DNA from: Serinus canaria
Lineage: Eukaryota > Chordata > Aves > Passeriformes > Fringillidae
NCBI RefSeq assembly: GCF_022539315.1
Contig: NC_066313.1
Location: 39,779,059 to 39,843,058, forward strand
Length of the DNA: 64,000 nucleotides
Reading direction: 5' to 3'
Shown one piece after another: positions 42,301-53,200 of this stretch. How positions within the stretch are numbered: the first letter of the stretch is position 1; each line of letters begins with the position of its first letter. A program made the position numbers and the translations under genes. The notes beneath the pieces are model-generated. The model was not told the DNA's origin. It searched no databases and saw nothing but the letters and a program-made list of their open reading frames with translations.

Positions 42301-45300
42301 TACTCAAACCAATTGCTGGGAGATAAATCAGAAGCTCTCTCCATACTAAGATCTAGCAATTAATGAGTTTTAATCACCAACCAGTTATGATGGACCTTAA
42401 GTAGAGACTAGACAAGAAATTACTAACAATTCAGAAATCCTGAGTTCAGAAACCATGTAACTGGTAAATAAATAGCAGCAATAGTGTAATAAATTCTGCA
42501 AAATACACTGCATATTCACTTAAAGCAGCTATTCAATGGCAATTGTAAGTTACTTGAAAGAGGCTACTTCAAATAGTTCTGGAATGAAACATTGATATTT
42601 AAAATATAAAAAAATGTTAATACAAATTCTCAGATGGAAAACCAATGTAAACCTCTATTATTTTGTTTTGTAAAACAGAAATCCAAGGAGCTTAAATCAT
42701 GACCTATAAAATTAGTCTTCCAATATGATCACAAAGAAGATGTAGTTAGACACATAAGCACCAATCTGAATTCTCTCAATGTCCTGACTTCTACTTGACA
42801 ATTTCAAAGCAAGAAGTGCTTTGAAATTAGTATATCCTGGCTCAGCATTGTACTGCTCAGTATCTGCTATTTTATTTTAAAGTTATAAAGCATAGAATAA
42901 ACAAAAATAAGTGAAAAAAAAACAAATACCAAGAAGGTAATAATAAAAGCTATCCTAATTCAAGTGCACATTATAAGGAAGCAAATACGGACATATCGTT
43001 ATTTCTACATCAGCATACAAAAAGCAAAATGCAAGTAGTATTTTATGTATTTCTCTATTTAAAACAAAATCATGTAGTTTCAAACATGAATGCATTGCAT
43101 ATTACCTGCATATTCATAAAACCAAGCCAGGCACTTTTTGCTTGAAAAATGTTCCTCTCCACTTATTACTTTACCAGATGCTTGTGATCTGCATTAGCAA
43201 ACAGAAACACAGGGATGAACAGTGTTATTTTAATGACACATGTGAAAACCAGGAAAAATTAAATTATACGACATTTATAATGAATCTATTTCAATTATTT
43301 AATGAGGTCAGTATACATCTAGAGTTATGCTGAATTTCATAAAAGGCATCTGTGTCAACCCCAGTTCCTGTTGGAACATAAAATTACCTTTAGATTACAA
43401 CCATTTCATAGCTCAATTTATTGTAACTATTACTTTCCCTGAAATGCAGAAGTACTGTTATCTTGTAGATATTAAACAAAAAAACCCCATACAGATGGCC
43501 AAAATATCACTCCTCAGTAATTCAAATGCCTTATTATCTATTTTTATTTATACATACAGGCATTTAATGCTAGGTCTCCAATAAGCAGCTTGATTTTCAA
43601 GAGTGCTGAACATGCACAGATCCCATTAAGGTCAACAGAAGCTGAAGAGTTTGACATATTTAAAAGTCAGGCTATTTATAGTTAACCATGCAAATTTGGG
43701 AAAAATACTCGGTCAATTGGCTTACATTATACATGTAATTAAGCATCTACAAATTTTATAGATATTTGGGATGTATACCAGAAAAGTAGTGTGCAATCTG
43801 TGGCAAGACTGAAGCTGCTCAGCACACAGCTTCCCCCCATCATTGTCTTCATTATGTAACACACAACCCAGTTTGCCTAGGAAGTGAATTCTCTCATTTC
43901 TTCCAGTAAAAACACCGACTACACAAAGGCATCCTCAGTCATTAAAAAGTTGCAGCACCTTTTCAATGCATCCTCCTTTGAAACACAAATTATAGACTTT
44001 TGAAACAAGCTAAGGTTATTTCTAACAATGAGGTGAGAACTAACATGAGAGGGTTTAAAATTATGCAGCTCCCACATTGCAATTTCAAAATTAAAATGTC
44101 AAGCAGGAGAAGAATAGTTCAATTCTGAGAGGGGTGAACAACTTTAACTCCCATGTATCATTTTTAGCTTCACTGGAAAAGAACACAACACGCTTAAGAA
44201 GAGGCCTTCTGTGCTAAAAGCTAGAATTAAAGGAGTCCTACAAACATCCATCCATCCAACTGGCATTAGGAACACAATTCACCAGAAACAGGCAGAGTCA
44301 TATGGTGTGCTATTGCTTATTGGCTTTATCCAGATTAACACAGATCTATCTGTAATCACTGATTTTACTAAAGAATATTACCAATAATTTGTTGTGTAAG
44401 AACATAATGCCAAAAATGCTAGTGTATTTAACATTTTCTGAACACCTAGCATGAACTCTCCCTTACATCATAGTTTTTGCCCAACAACTAGCTCCCTGTG
44501 GGTTTTTTTATTTTTTTCCCTCAGCTATGAAAAGACTAAGTAAAAGAAATTAGGATCATAAAATTTCGGTTAACAGTGTTCTAGAAAAACAAACTGAAAG
44601 TGAACACATGCAAACAAGTGCTAAGATGAGCAAGAAACTGAGAGTTGGTACTACAAACCAGAATAACTTAGGTTTTTAAAGTATACAAAATAAAGTATGA
44701 GAAAACAGAAGTGTTCTCTCTAAATATACTTTGAGGCAGAACCTTGAGGAAGTAGAGTGGTACAGGGGATAATGCTGGCACAAGAAAGAGATTTATAGGC
44801 AAGGGATAACACACTGAAACTTAAAGGCCATCAATGACTACAAAATGAGCTCTGGAATTGTCATCCAAAATGAACAGTCATAACAAAAAAAGAGCTCAAG
44901 TTTGGCCAGCCAACGAGAAAGGCTATCCACCACAATTTTTTTGCAATAGCCATTCCCGTTGTGCGCATTTCGCAAGTCCTTTGTATCCTCACGTCCTCAG
45001 GACGTTAGTCGTAACTACAGGTTTACTGGCATACTTAACAAGGTCTAATAGATGAAGCAGGCAGTTACTTCGGGGAAGCCACTCTGTAAGCTCCTGCTGC
45101 ACCGCACTAATGGTTTATCATTCTAACAGCAACTTTTGCGTATCACGGCATAAAGCGGTCTTTTTATAGTAGCTAATGAGCAACATGCTTCCGACTCCTG
45201 TATTTATTAGAGACCTTTCCTGCTCTTGTTTTTCAGTGTGCTGACCTATCCTTCCAATTCACTGCGAAAAAAATATAAAAATAAAAAAAAGGGGGGAAAA

Positions 45301-45784
45301 AAAGGAAAAAAAAAAAAAAAGGAAACGACGATTTAGCACAGACACTCTGAGTACTGGCAATCTTAAAGTGCGGAGAGCCGCCTACCCCAGCGAGATAGAA
45401 CGAATATGGGGACAAATGCCAGAACTGGCCCTTGAGGTACAGCCAAACCCAGCCGGGAATAGGAGCCGTTCTGTGGCGTTTCTCGCCGAGGCGTGACCAC
45501 GCCGCCGCCGCGGCCGGCACGGCGAGCGCCGCACCTGCACCGGACGTGCCCCCCGGCACGACCGCGGCCCTGCCGGGGCCCGCCGGGCCGCACACGGCCC
45601 GCCCGCCGCCCCGGGAAGCCCCACGGCCGCCTCAGCCCGGGGCCCGCGGAGGAGCGGCCCGGGACGTGACCGCCGGCACCGGCCGCCGCCCCGCGAGACG
45701 GTACCTGCCGAGTTTACATTTCTTGAGACCGGTGTCTTCCGCCGCCGCCGCCCCCGAGGACTTCCTCTTCTTCTTCACCGGCAT
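33299..45784 (-). CDS. DCUN1D5: DCUN1D5, DCN1-like protein 5, complete, eight coding exons
   Basis: DCN1-like proteins act as co-E3 factors that help UBE2M/RBX1 attach NEDD8 to cullins; DCNL5 is the small family member without an N-terminal UBA domain. The coding exons are 45705-45784, 43106-43188, 40510-40580, 40013-40104, 35103-35211, 34904-35008, 34113-34215 and 33299-33354, joined in frame to 699 nt (232 residues plus stop; human protein recalled as 237). Seen in the translation: a basic N-terminus (KKKRK, residues 4-8) of nuclear-localisation type, then the PONY/cullin-binding domain from about residue 42 ([14 protein letters not shown]) to the C-terminal [16 protein letters not shown] signature that is conserved across the family. 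All introns are GT-AG. The start codon is the first ATG of the conserved MPVKKKRK N-terminus. The gene diverges from DYNC2H1, with 1.27 kb between the two ATGs. The only oddity is a shortened linker at the exon 1/2 junction. Identity is near certain. Confidence 0.97.
34113..34215 (-). CDS. DCUN1D5: DCUN1D5 coding exon 7
   Basis: Codes residues 181-214 plus one base of W215 ([20 protein letters not shown], then [14 protein letters not shown]). The acceptor is TTCCTAG and the donor T|GTAAGT. It carries the strongly conserved C-terminal part of the cullin-binding surface. Confidence 0.97.
34536..34550. repeat. A15 run in DCUN1D5 intron 6
   Basis: A simple run in the 688-bp intron between coding exons 7 and 6. 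Confidence 0.8.
34904..35008 (-). CDS. DCUN1D5: DCUN1D5 coding exon 6
   Basis: Codes residues 146-180 ([20 protein letters not shown], then [15 protein letters not shown]). The intron before it is only 94 bp. The acceptor is CCTTAG and the donor GAG|GTACAA. Length 105 nt, exactly 35 codons. Confidence 0.97.
35103..35211 (-). CDS. DCUN1D5: DCUN1D5 coding exon 5
   Basis: Codes residues 109-145 ([18 protein letters not shown], then [18 protein letters not shown]). The acceptor follows a long T run (an A run on the plus strand) and ends TTAAG. The donor is AGG|GTAAGA. Length 109 nt, ending in phase 0. Confidence 0.97.
35212..40012 (-). other. DCUN1D5 intron 4 (4.8 kb)
   Basis: Bounded by CA|GTAAGA at the exon 4 end and TTAAG at the exon 5 start. 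It contains an LTR remnant near 38613-38680 and an alternating TA/CA-rich patch (37793-37830). No other coding exon is recognised. Confidence 0.85.
38613..38680 (-). mobile_element. ERV LTR end fragment, antisense
   Basis: 'catggtttaaccccagatgg', 'tagctaaacaccacagagct' and 'gctcactccc' match the terminal part of the same LTR family seen at 47429-48019 ('gtggtttaaccacagccgg...'). Only this end survives; no coding part is present. Confidence 0.65.
40013..40104 (-). CDS. DCUN1D5: DCUN1D5 coding exon 4
   Basis: Codes residues 79-108 plus two bases of Q109 ([18 protein letters not shown], then [12 protein letters not shown]). The acceptor is TTCCTAG and the donor CA|GTAAGA. Length 92 nt. Confidence 0.97.
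40510..40580 (-). CDS. DCUN1D5: DCUN1D5 coding exon 3
   Basis: Codes residues 55-78 ([19 protein letters not shown] then EPEN), part of the first EF-hand-like half of the PONY domain. The acceptor is TTTGAAG and the donor AAT|GTAAGT. Length 71 nt. Confidence 0.97.
40581..43105 (-). other. DCUN1D5 intron 2 (2.5 kb)
   Basis: GT-AG intron between coding exons 2 and 3. AT-rich, with no recognised repeat or additional exon. Intron 3 (40105-40509, 405 bp) is likewise plain. Confidence 0.85.
43106..43188 (-). CDS. DCUN1D5: DCUN1D5 coding exon 2
   Basis: Codes residues 27-55 (split R27 and G55), including [20 protein letters not shown], where the PONY domain starts. The acceptor is a pyrimidine-rich tract ending GCAG at 43189, and the donor is G|GTAAT at 43105. 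Length 83 nt, phase 2 to phase 1. Confidence 0.97.
43189..45704 (-). other. DCUN1D5 intron 1 (2.5 kb)
   Basis: Runs from the CpG island into AT-rich DNA. It holds a homopurine A/G tract at about 45264-45326. No extra exon for the missing linker residues was found by eye. Confidence 0.8.
45264..45326 (+). repeat. Purine-rich A/G tract beside the CpG island
   Basis: About 60 bases of almost pure A and G with two or three T interruptions, including a G6 block, 380 bp inside intron 1 of DCUN1D5. Low complexity; a triplex-forming potential is conceivable but unproven. Confidence 0.75.
45705..45784 (-). CDS. DCUN1D5: DCUN1D5 coding exon 1
   Basis: Codes residues 1-26 plus two bases of codon 27, starting [17 protein letters not shown]. 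The donor is CAG|GTACC at 45704. The exon lies in the CpG island, and a GC box (45796-45805) lies just upstream of the ATG. Compared with the human protein as I recall it (KKCKISSYCRSQ), this exon ends KKCKLG, so about three residues of the linker before the PONY domain are missing. Confidence 0.93.
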
Positions 45785-46847
45785 CGTCCTGCCTCGGGGC
45801 GGGGCCGCCCCGCTGCCGGGGCCCGCAGCCGAGGCCCCCCCGGGCTTGCTTCCCCTGGCAGCCGCCGCCTCCCAAGATCGGCGGTGAGGAAACGAGAGGA
45901 GACCCCGTTCCTGCTGGTCCTACCCAGCCCCACCGGGCGCTGCCGCCCGCCGCGGGCAGATGCCGCCGCCGCTCCGTTCCCAGAAGCGGGTGTCGTGCCG
46001 GGGGCGGGAGCGAGCGCGGGCGGTATCGGCTGCGGAGAGAACGGCGAGAACGACCCGGACACAGACGGCGCCGGGCAGGAAGTGGTAGCACCGGCGGGGC
46101 GGGGCCGCGCCGGGACCCGCCCCCGGGAGGGCGGGGCTGCCGCGCGCGTTTCCCGGACGGAGGGGGGCCGCGCGCGTGCCGGAGCTGGGGCCGTGTGGTG
46201 CCGGTTACGGCTTGGCGTTCGCAGCGAAATAAACGGGGAAGCGCCAGCCCTTCCAGTGGTTTCGAACACGCGCGGTCACAGCCCACACTCGGGGGTGGGG
46301 AGTTGGGTGTCCCGTCAGCGCTGGAGGCGGGCTCGGGGCTGGGACAGCCGCCTGCCGAGAGCCGCGAGCGGTGGCCGAGTTCAAGGGCAGCTCCGTCCTT
46401 TTAGAGACCCTCTAGAGAAGCGGCTGGGATCGCTGAGCGAGGGGCGGATCGCTACGCCCGCACTGGCCCGCGAAACCACGGGCACCCACGAGCCTGTGGT
46501 CCCGGTGCGCGGTGTGAGCATTCTCCCCGCGCTCCCCGGGGCCGCAGTCCTTCTCCTCCTTGTTGTACCGGGCTCCCTAGCGGAGTGGGGCGGGGGCGAG
46601 GGAAACACCCCAAGTACTGCGGCGGCCGTGATGCTTCGGTGAACCCGGGGGAAGCCTGGAAGCGAAACGGGCCGGCCGAGGCCCGGGTGACTGCTGGCCG
46701 CCGCTGCCGTGCGAAGAGTAGCGCGGCACCTTTTCCGCTCCGCCCGCCGGGCCAGCCCCGTCCCGCCCCGTTCCGGTGATTTCCGAGCGCGTCGACCGCC
46801 GCCTCCTTGGCTGGCACCACCCGCCGCTAGGCCGCCTGCGCGCCAGG

Positions 46848-46859
46848 GCCGCCATCTCC
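46848..46859 (+). promoter_or_regulatory. YY1-like site next to the X-box
   Basis: GCCGCCATCTCC resembles the YY1 consensus GCCGCCATCTTG and sits one base before the X-box-like motif. YY1 sites of this form often lie at or just after transcription starts of CpG-island promoters, so the DYNC2H1 start may be close by. Inferred only from the motif. Confidence 0.4.
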
Positions 46860-46860
46860 G

Positions 46861-46874
46861 GTCTCCATAGTGAC
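46861..46874 (+). promoter_or_regulatory. Candidate RFX X-box upstream of DYNC2H1
   Basis: GTCTCCATAGTGAC matches the ciliary-gene X-box consensus RYYNYYWWRRNRAC at every position, 183 bp upstream of the DYNC2H1 ATG. RFX factors drive many ciliary and intraflagellar transport genes through such sites. The pattern is degenerate: by simple probability about 0.16 matches are expected by chance in 1.3 kb on two strands, so position and gene function carry part of the weight. Confidence 0.55.
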
Positions 46875-47056
46875 GGGTCCCGACGACGCCGGGACGGCTC
46901 CGGCTCCGGGCCTCTCCCCCTGTGCCCCGGAGCGAGCCGCCGTCCTTCCCGCCGTCAGCCCTTTGGGTCTTCTCCTGACAGCGCCTGCATGTGCTGCCGT
47001 GGCGCTCTGGATCCGCCTCCGCCTTGATCCTGCCTGGCGGGGTGCGTGCAGCCACC

Positions 47057-47257
47057 ATGGCCGGGGAGGGGGACAGAAGGAAGCGCTTTATTTCAGCCAC
47101 GGCTGCCAACTACTTCGGGCTGGACCCGGCGGGCGGTGCCGCTGTCCTGGCCGCGGGGCTGCATTCCCGTCCGGAGCTGAGCCGCTTCCTCGACGACGGC
47201 AATGAGTTCCTGCTCGTGGTGCAGCACTCGGGCGCGCAGCTCAGCGCCTCCAACAAG
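47057..47257 (+). CDS. DYNC2H1: DYNC2H1 exon 1 coding part
   Basis: Codes residues 1-67, from MAGEGDRRKRFISATAANYF to QLSASNK. The NYFGL and FLDDGN blocks match the family; the residues between them are divergent and GC-rich. The donor is AAG|GTACCG. Confidence 0.95.
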
Positions 47258-50200
47258 GTACCGTGGTGTCCGGCGCCTGCGGGTCCCGCGTGTCCGCCGA
47301 GTCCGGCGTGCGAGCGGGGAGGCAGAACCCGGAGTCAGCCCAGGCTTGGTGGCCGTAAAAGTGGTGTCAGATTTGGGAGACACCTCCCTCTCTGCGGGTC
47401 TCTGTGTCTGCTGCAAGCTGCTGGCGGCTGCCGTGGTTTAACCACAGCCGGCAGATAAGTACCACTCACTGTCCCCCCACCTCGCCGTGGGAAGAAGAAT
47501 CGGAAAGAACGGCGTGGGTTGAGATAAGAACAGTTTAATAACTGAAACATAATAAAATACTAACTGAAACGAAATAAAATACAGTAATAGCTAACTACTA
47601 ACACGCTAATAATAATGTTAATAACTGTAATGGAAAGGGGCGAGAGAGGGGAATAAAACCCAAGGGAGACAAGAGCTGCACTGTGCAGTTGTTCACCACC
47701 CCCTGACTGATGCCCAGCCCGTCCCCAGCAGCGATCGGTGCCTCCCGACCTACTCCCCCCAGTTCATACACTGAGCAGGGTCTCTGTGCTACGGAATATC
47801 CCTCTGGCCAGTTCGGGTCAGCTGCCCCGGCCGTGCTGCCTCCCTGCTTCTTGTGCCCTCCTCACTGGCAGAGCAGGGGAAACTGAAAAGTCCTTGAGTT
47901 CGGGTAATTACTGCTCAGCAGCAACCACTGGATCAGCGTGGTATTAACATTATTCTCATACTAAACCCGAAATATAGCACTGTAAGAAAATTACCTCTAT
48001 CCTTGCTGTAACAAGAACAGTGTCCCCAGAGTCCATGAAGACCATATGGTCAGCTGACGGTACATTTGTTAGTGGATTGTGCCCATGTTGATGCAGTTTT
48101 AGTGTGTCATATATTGTCTCTGTGTGAATGGGCCAGGGCATGGAGTTGGATGTATGATTTCTTCCTGCGCATGGTTGCCTGCACGTGGCCCAAAGGATTG
48201 CATGAGCAATGTCTGTGCAGGGAATGGGACCTAATGTCTGGCACATGGGCTGATAATTTGACAAATCCAAGGTGGGTGTTTGTCCAAAGCATGCATTTTT
48301 CAATTTGATGGGTCCAGCTGTAAGCAAATCTGAAGTTCTTTGTGTGAAATGTCCTGCCCTGAGTCTTGTCTTGAGTCTTGTGTTCAGCAAGCGATTATTC
48401 GGATTGCTACCATGGTGTATTATGTGCACTCAGTGTCACCGTGTAGGGAGGGCATGGTGTGGTGCCAGCCACTCAGAGTGTGCAGGCAAGGTTGGGGTCT
48501 TGACAGTGGGACCTGTTGTTCTGCAGTGAGAACAGGGACTTGGTGTCTCTTATGTCAATGGCTTCACACATGGAAGAAGCGTGTAAGGAGTCCTAAACGT
48601 GTGGAGTGTGGACCCGTAGCTTACATAACTCCTTGGTTAATCCTCTGTGGAGTCTAGTGCCTGCTATATTCAGGCAAGAATGAACATCTCTGTGTACCAG
48701 TTTTTGAGAGTGCTGCTGAGCCACTGTCTAAAATACAAAGCAGCTTTCAGCAGCTGTGGACAATCAGATGCATATTGGTGTTATACTCTGTACTTGTCTC
48801 AGTGAAGCTCTGCCTGTGGGAGTTGGGCTAAACACTTGATAAGAAAGTAAAACTGATACCATCCGATAAAACTGAAAGCTGTTCTTACTACCCTTTGTTT
48901 CTTTTTACAGAAAAATAGTACACAAATGTTTGCAATTGTACAGGATCTGGGATTTTACTTAGCATATCTTTTTGCTATACATTTATCAAATGTTTAATAA
49001 ATTTTCCTGTTCTATGAATTCTCCTCCACGACAAATAGTTTCAGTAAATACTTTATGGCAATTTTTGGAACTTTACCCATAAGTTGGGCTGTGAGCTGTT
49101 GAGGTGCAGCATGATGAATGTTACCCATGATGTTTGTAATGCTGCAATTCATGATTTCAGTGATGAAGGAGCGTGCCTGTCTCTGTTCTTGAGAAATCTA
49201 TGAATAATGTATTTACAAACTCAGGAGAACCATACAGAATATTTAGAATATATAGAAAAATATTCCCAAAGGTTTGTAGCATGAAAATGCAATTAAAAAG
49301 TAGGTTTAATGCTTAGTTTCTCTAGACAGAAGACAGAGTTTTTGTTTTGTCCAGAGAAAGTTTTAAGTGAAGTTTTCAAAATGCAGTAAGAGATGATGAT
49401 ATTTACAGACATACGCTGTAGAAGGCTTTATATATTTGATGTTGGAAGTCAGGTTCCTATAGACTCAGAAATAAGTATCATAAAAATTATAATTTTCTGT
49501 GCAAATCAAATACTACCAGAATTTTATCAGAGCCCAGAGGGAGTAATATGGCTGTTTTATATTTTTTCTTGATGCAAATTGTTTGTGTAAATGGTGTATG
49601 TAGTTAAGCAGTTAGTAACAGCTTTCTAAACAAATCCTGTTTTCTTGACTATTACAGATTGAAGCTACTGATTCAAAGAATAATGTGTTGGTGTTCTTTA
49701 AGCTGAGACCTGACATAATTACTGAAGATAATCTTCACAGTAATATTCTTGTGTCATCTATGCTAGATTCACCAATCAACACCCTTTATCAAGCTGTACG
49801 ACAAGTTTTTGCACCAGTATTACTAAAGGTGAGCAATATACTAGTTTAATGTCCTGTAGATTTATATAGAGACATTGAAATTCAATAGATTGTTACCTAA
49901 TTCTGAGCTAAATATATTATGTTATGAAACCAAAATGTTTGAGGAGATTAAGCAATGGCTTATAGCTATAATTGTTGAGTTAAAGAAAGTACTTAAACTC
50001 CTATCAGTAAGGATGAGAGGAAGGTTCTGGTCATACATATACCTGACTGGAAATGTGGAATACACTGGCCATTGGTGGTTAATGTGGAAAAATGGCTCAC
50101 ATGCTTTCAGAATGTCTTTATAAACCTGGCTACTGACTTTTGATTTTTTGTGATGCAAATGTTTTTTATAATATTCTGAATTGTTAAATCAAAAGAATGA

Positions 50201-53200
50201 GGCGCTCTTCCTTGACTTTAGGGAAAAAAATGTTACATTGTCCCACCATGTGGTTGGTACTTAAACTGAATTTTGTATTTTTTAAAGATTAATGGGAAGA
50301 AAATACTAATTGCTCTATTGAGTGAGTCATAATTTTCAAAATTTTTATTGCAGGATGAGAAGTGGAGTAAAGCATTTGACCCCAAGCTCCAGAAACTTTT
50401 AAGTGAGCTTGAAGCTGGCTTGAGTACTGCTCTCAGAAGATCAGATCCCAGTTACACAGGAGCAAAATTCAGTGAAGATGATGTGCGAGGTTTGTTTTGC
50501 AATTTTGTCTTTTACAGTTAATTTTTGAATTCAGAGTAAATAATTTATTTACATGTGGAGAGTTCAGCTTTCCCAGTGATTGCACCGTGTAAAATATAAC
50601 TGGTTGTTGTTAGTAGACTGGAATTACTTATGGTCATGCCAGTAGAGCAGAGTTGACTTTCATACTGCATCTAGTCAGGATCAGAAGTTAAAGGATATTT
50701 GCATAACCGTATGTATAAATTTGCTTTAGAAAGTACATTCTGACTGAATGTATTTTATAAACATTCATTCATTTCATATATAAATGTTTTCTATTTCATT
50801 TGCAGCTATACTTACACCAACAGATGAATTTCAGTTCTGGAGAGAATGTGCTCATCATGGAAATAAAGGATGTAGTAAAGAGAGAGCTTCATATTTTAGA
50901 GACCTATTTGAGGACATTGCAAAAGTATGTTTTATTTTGTGTGATCAGTGAAATATTTCTAGGCTTAGTAAGAACCACTCTTCCTATGAAATCTATGTCA
51001 GTGTATGGACACTCTTTCCAAATATATGAATATATAACTATTTAGTTATTTTTTTCTTAGGCAGAATTTTACTTTAAATGATATTCATGTAGCTTGTAGT
51101 AACAGTGATGCGTGGGAATGCCAACATTTACTTGGGAGTGGATTTGATCATTGAATACTAGGAGCTGCTGTGGAAATAGAACTGTATGCTACAGTTTGTG
51201 AACTGGGGATGGACTTACGAGATGAAAAGGACACCATTAATGCTGTTATGCAACACTTCAGGTACTCTCAGAGCACTTTCTTGAATAGTGCTTCAGATAG
51301 CAACGAATACTTCACATGAATAAACTTACACAAATGCTTGGTTTTTCAAGAGGATTATGACACATTCTGTTATGCAGTAAACCTCAGGAAAGTACTCCAG
51401 TTGCCAGCTTCAGGAAAGTGTAAATGTTTTGACAATACTATTTGCAAAGTAAACATTTTAAGGATCTTTTTTTCTAGGATTATTGCAACTTGGATACCCT
51501 CTCATTATTTGAAGTTGTGGATTTGGTGGAGGCTACCAAGGACACTGTTGATAGTGTGTGGAGACAAACAGAGCATGATCCTTATCCACAGTCTCGCATG
51601 CATAATCTCTTGGATGTGATAGGTAAACCTTTATGCAGTCTTTATTAAATGAACAGTCAAGAAAAGTAAAGTGATTCCTTAGGCAGAGACCTTCTTCCTT
51701 GTAAAGGCACCAATAACAGCCCACAGCATGAAGGTCCTTGCTTCTTGTAATTATGATCCATGAATATTATTTGCCTTCTAGTATGTGATAATTCAGCCAG
51801 TTCTGGTAGATGCCTTCACACATGCTTGGGAAGGTGATAGATGGTTAGAAGATGGAGATGGATATCTTTCAGCCTGTGGGCTGGATTTGTCATGCTTCTG
51901 TTTGATTCCCTGTCTTTCTTTCAGAGGAGAATATTTACATAAACTGCCATTAAAGGTTGGTTCAGTCTGCGTGAAGATGAGAGCAGGATGTGCAGACAGG
52001 TTCTTCTCTCATTCTCTTGACAGCAGTCCCATGTTTGAGGACAGGCATAGGACAGTGAGTTTGTGTGCTCCTGCCAGGGGTGTGTGTGTGTATGTGTGTG
52101 AGAGGAAGAGTTGTGGGGAGCAGCCAATACAGCCATTGCTGCTGGTAAAGACAGGTGCTTGTGTGTGGAATCCAGAATCCAAATCCATCAGCTTCGCGTG
52201 TTGGACCAACTTCTGTTTACCTTGGAGATATTCAAGAGATTTGTTGAATCTGAAACAAAATAACCAGTTATTGCTGCATTTGTGTGGTTTGAAATCAAGA
52301 TACTACGCTGTTTTTTTTTAAATGAGATTGGAAAGTGGTGTAGCTTTAAAGAAACTATTTAAAAAAAATCTAGTTTTTTTTTATACTTTTTTGTCTTCTA
52401 GGTGGCTCACTAGGTAGATTTGTCCAGAGAAAATTATCAGCTTTGAATTTGTGGGAGGATACTTTTCACAGTGTTAAAGAAAATATACAGGCTGGCATTT
52501 TGGTTTGTGAACAGTGGGTGTCAGCTTGTGAATACCTAACAGGACAACTGTGGCAACATTACACTCTACATCCATGGAAAAATGAGAAATATTTCCCTGA
52601 AATGATAGCCAAACTTGGCCAACGTCTTGATGAGGTAGAGGTTTGAATTATACTCATTAGTTTCATTAGACACAGAATTAAACAGCATTGTTTCAAGTTA
52701 TAAAAGTGAATTAAAATGCTTCCATAGTCTTTTCAGAGTCAGATGGTATTCTATAATCTGTTTGTCTGAGTCTTTCAAAAGTTCCTTGTACAAAGGAGAG
52801 AGATGTGTACTTGTAAATATAAATTTTATGTAAAAATACGTTTGTTATATCAAATGCTTTCTTTCCCTCATAGGTGCTAACTGTTAGAACACTTCATGAA
52901 AAACTTATGTTCTTTTTGCCAGCAGGAGAAAAAAATTCTTTACATCTTTCCCATGTGTTTGAACCCTTTGCTGGCCTAAATCCTGTACACTATAATCCTT
53001 ACACAGAGGTATAATGCTTTTTTTTAATTTATTCATATTCTTTCTGTGTCTTTCTGCAATGTATATAGCCCTGAACTAACACATGAACTCATTATCTCTA
53101 GCCATTATGGAGAGCAGCAGTCTCTCAGTATGAAAGAATTATTGCACCAGTGGAACAAAAAATAGCAAGCAAATTGAAGAAATTTATTTCAGAAATTCAG

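Larger units (their letters stand above)
45380..47340. promoter_or_regulatory. CpG island and bidirectional DCUN1D5/DYNC2H1 promoter
   Basis: GC- and CpG-dense block between and over the first exons of the two divergent genes, standing out sharply from AT-rich flanks. It holds several GC boxes (GGGGCGGGGC at 45796-45805 and 46096-46105, a variant at 46588-46598) and an ETS-like core near 46073-46083. No clear TATA box is seen for either gene, which fits a dispersed CpG-island promoter. Long open frames on both strands here result from high GC content and are not genes. Confidence 0.85.
47258..49657 (+). other. DYNC2H1 intron 1 (2.4 kb)
   Basis: Begins in the CpG island, then holds an antisense solo LTR (47429-48019) and a G/T-rich block (48020-48660), followed by AT-rich sequence up to ATTACAG. 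No other exon was found. Confidence 0.85.

Noticed and set aside
45884..46642. 252-codon open frame on the plus strand between the two genes, with long minus-strand frames over it (45714-46286, 46381-47109)
   Set aside because: All lie in the CpG island, overlap on opposite strands and are low-complexity Arg/Pro/Gly/Ala translations expected from GC-rich DNA. No domain or sensible start.
47956..48429. 157-codon minus-strand frame
   Set aside because: Spans the end of the solo LTR and the TG-rich block, with competing plus-strand frames and no protein motif.
51785..52321. 178-codon frame in DYNC2H1 intron 5
   Set aside because: Lies wholly inside an intron set by clear exon 5 and 6 splice sites, includes a TG microsatellite and has no recognisable domain.
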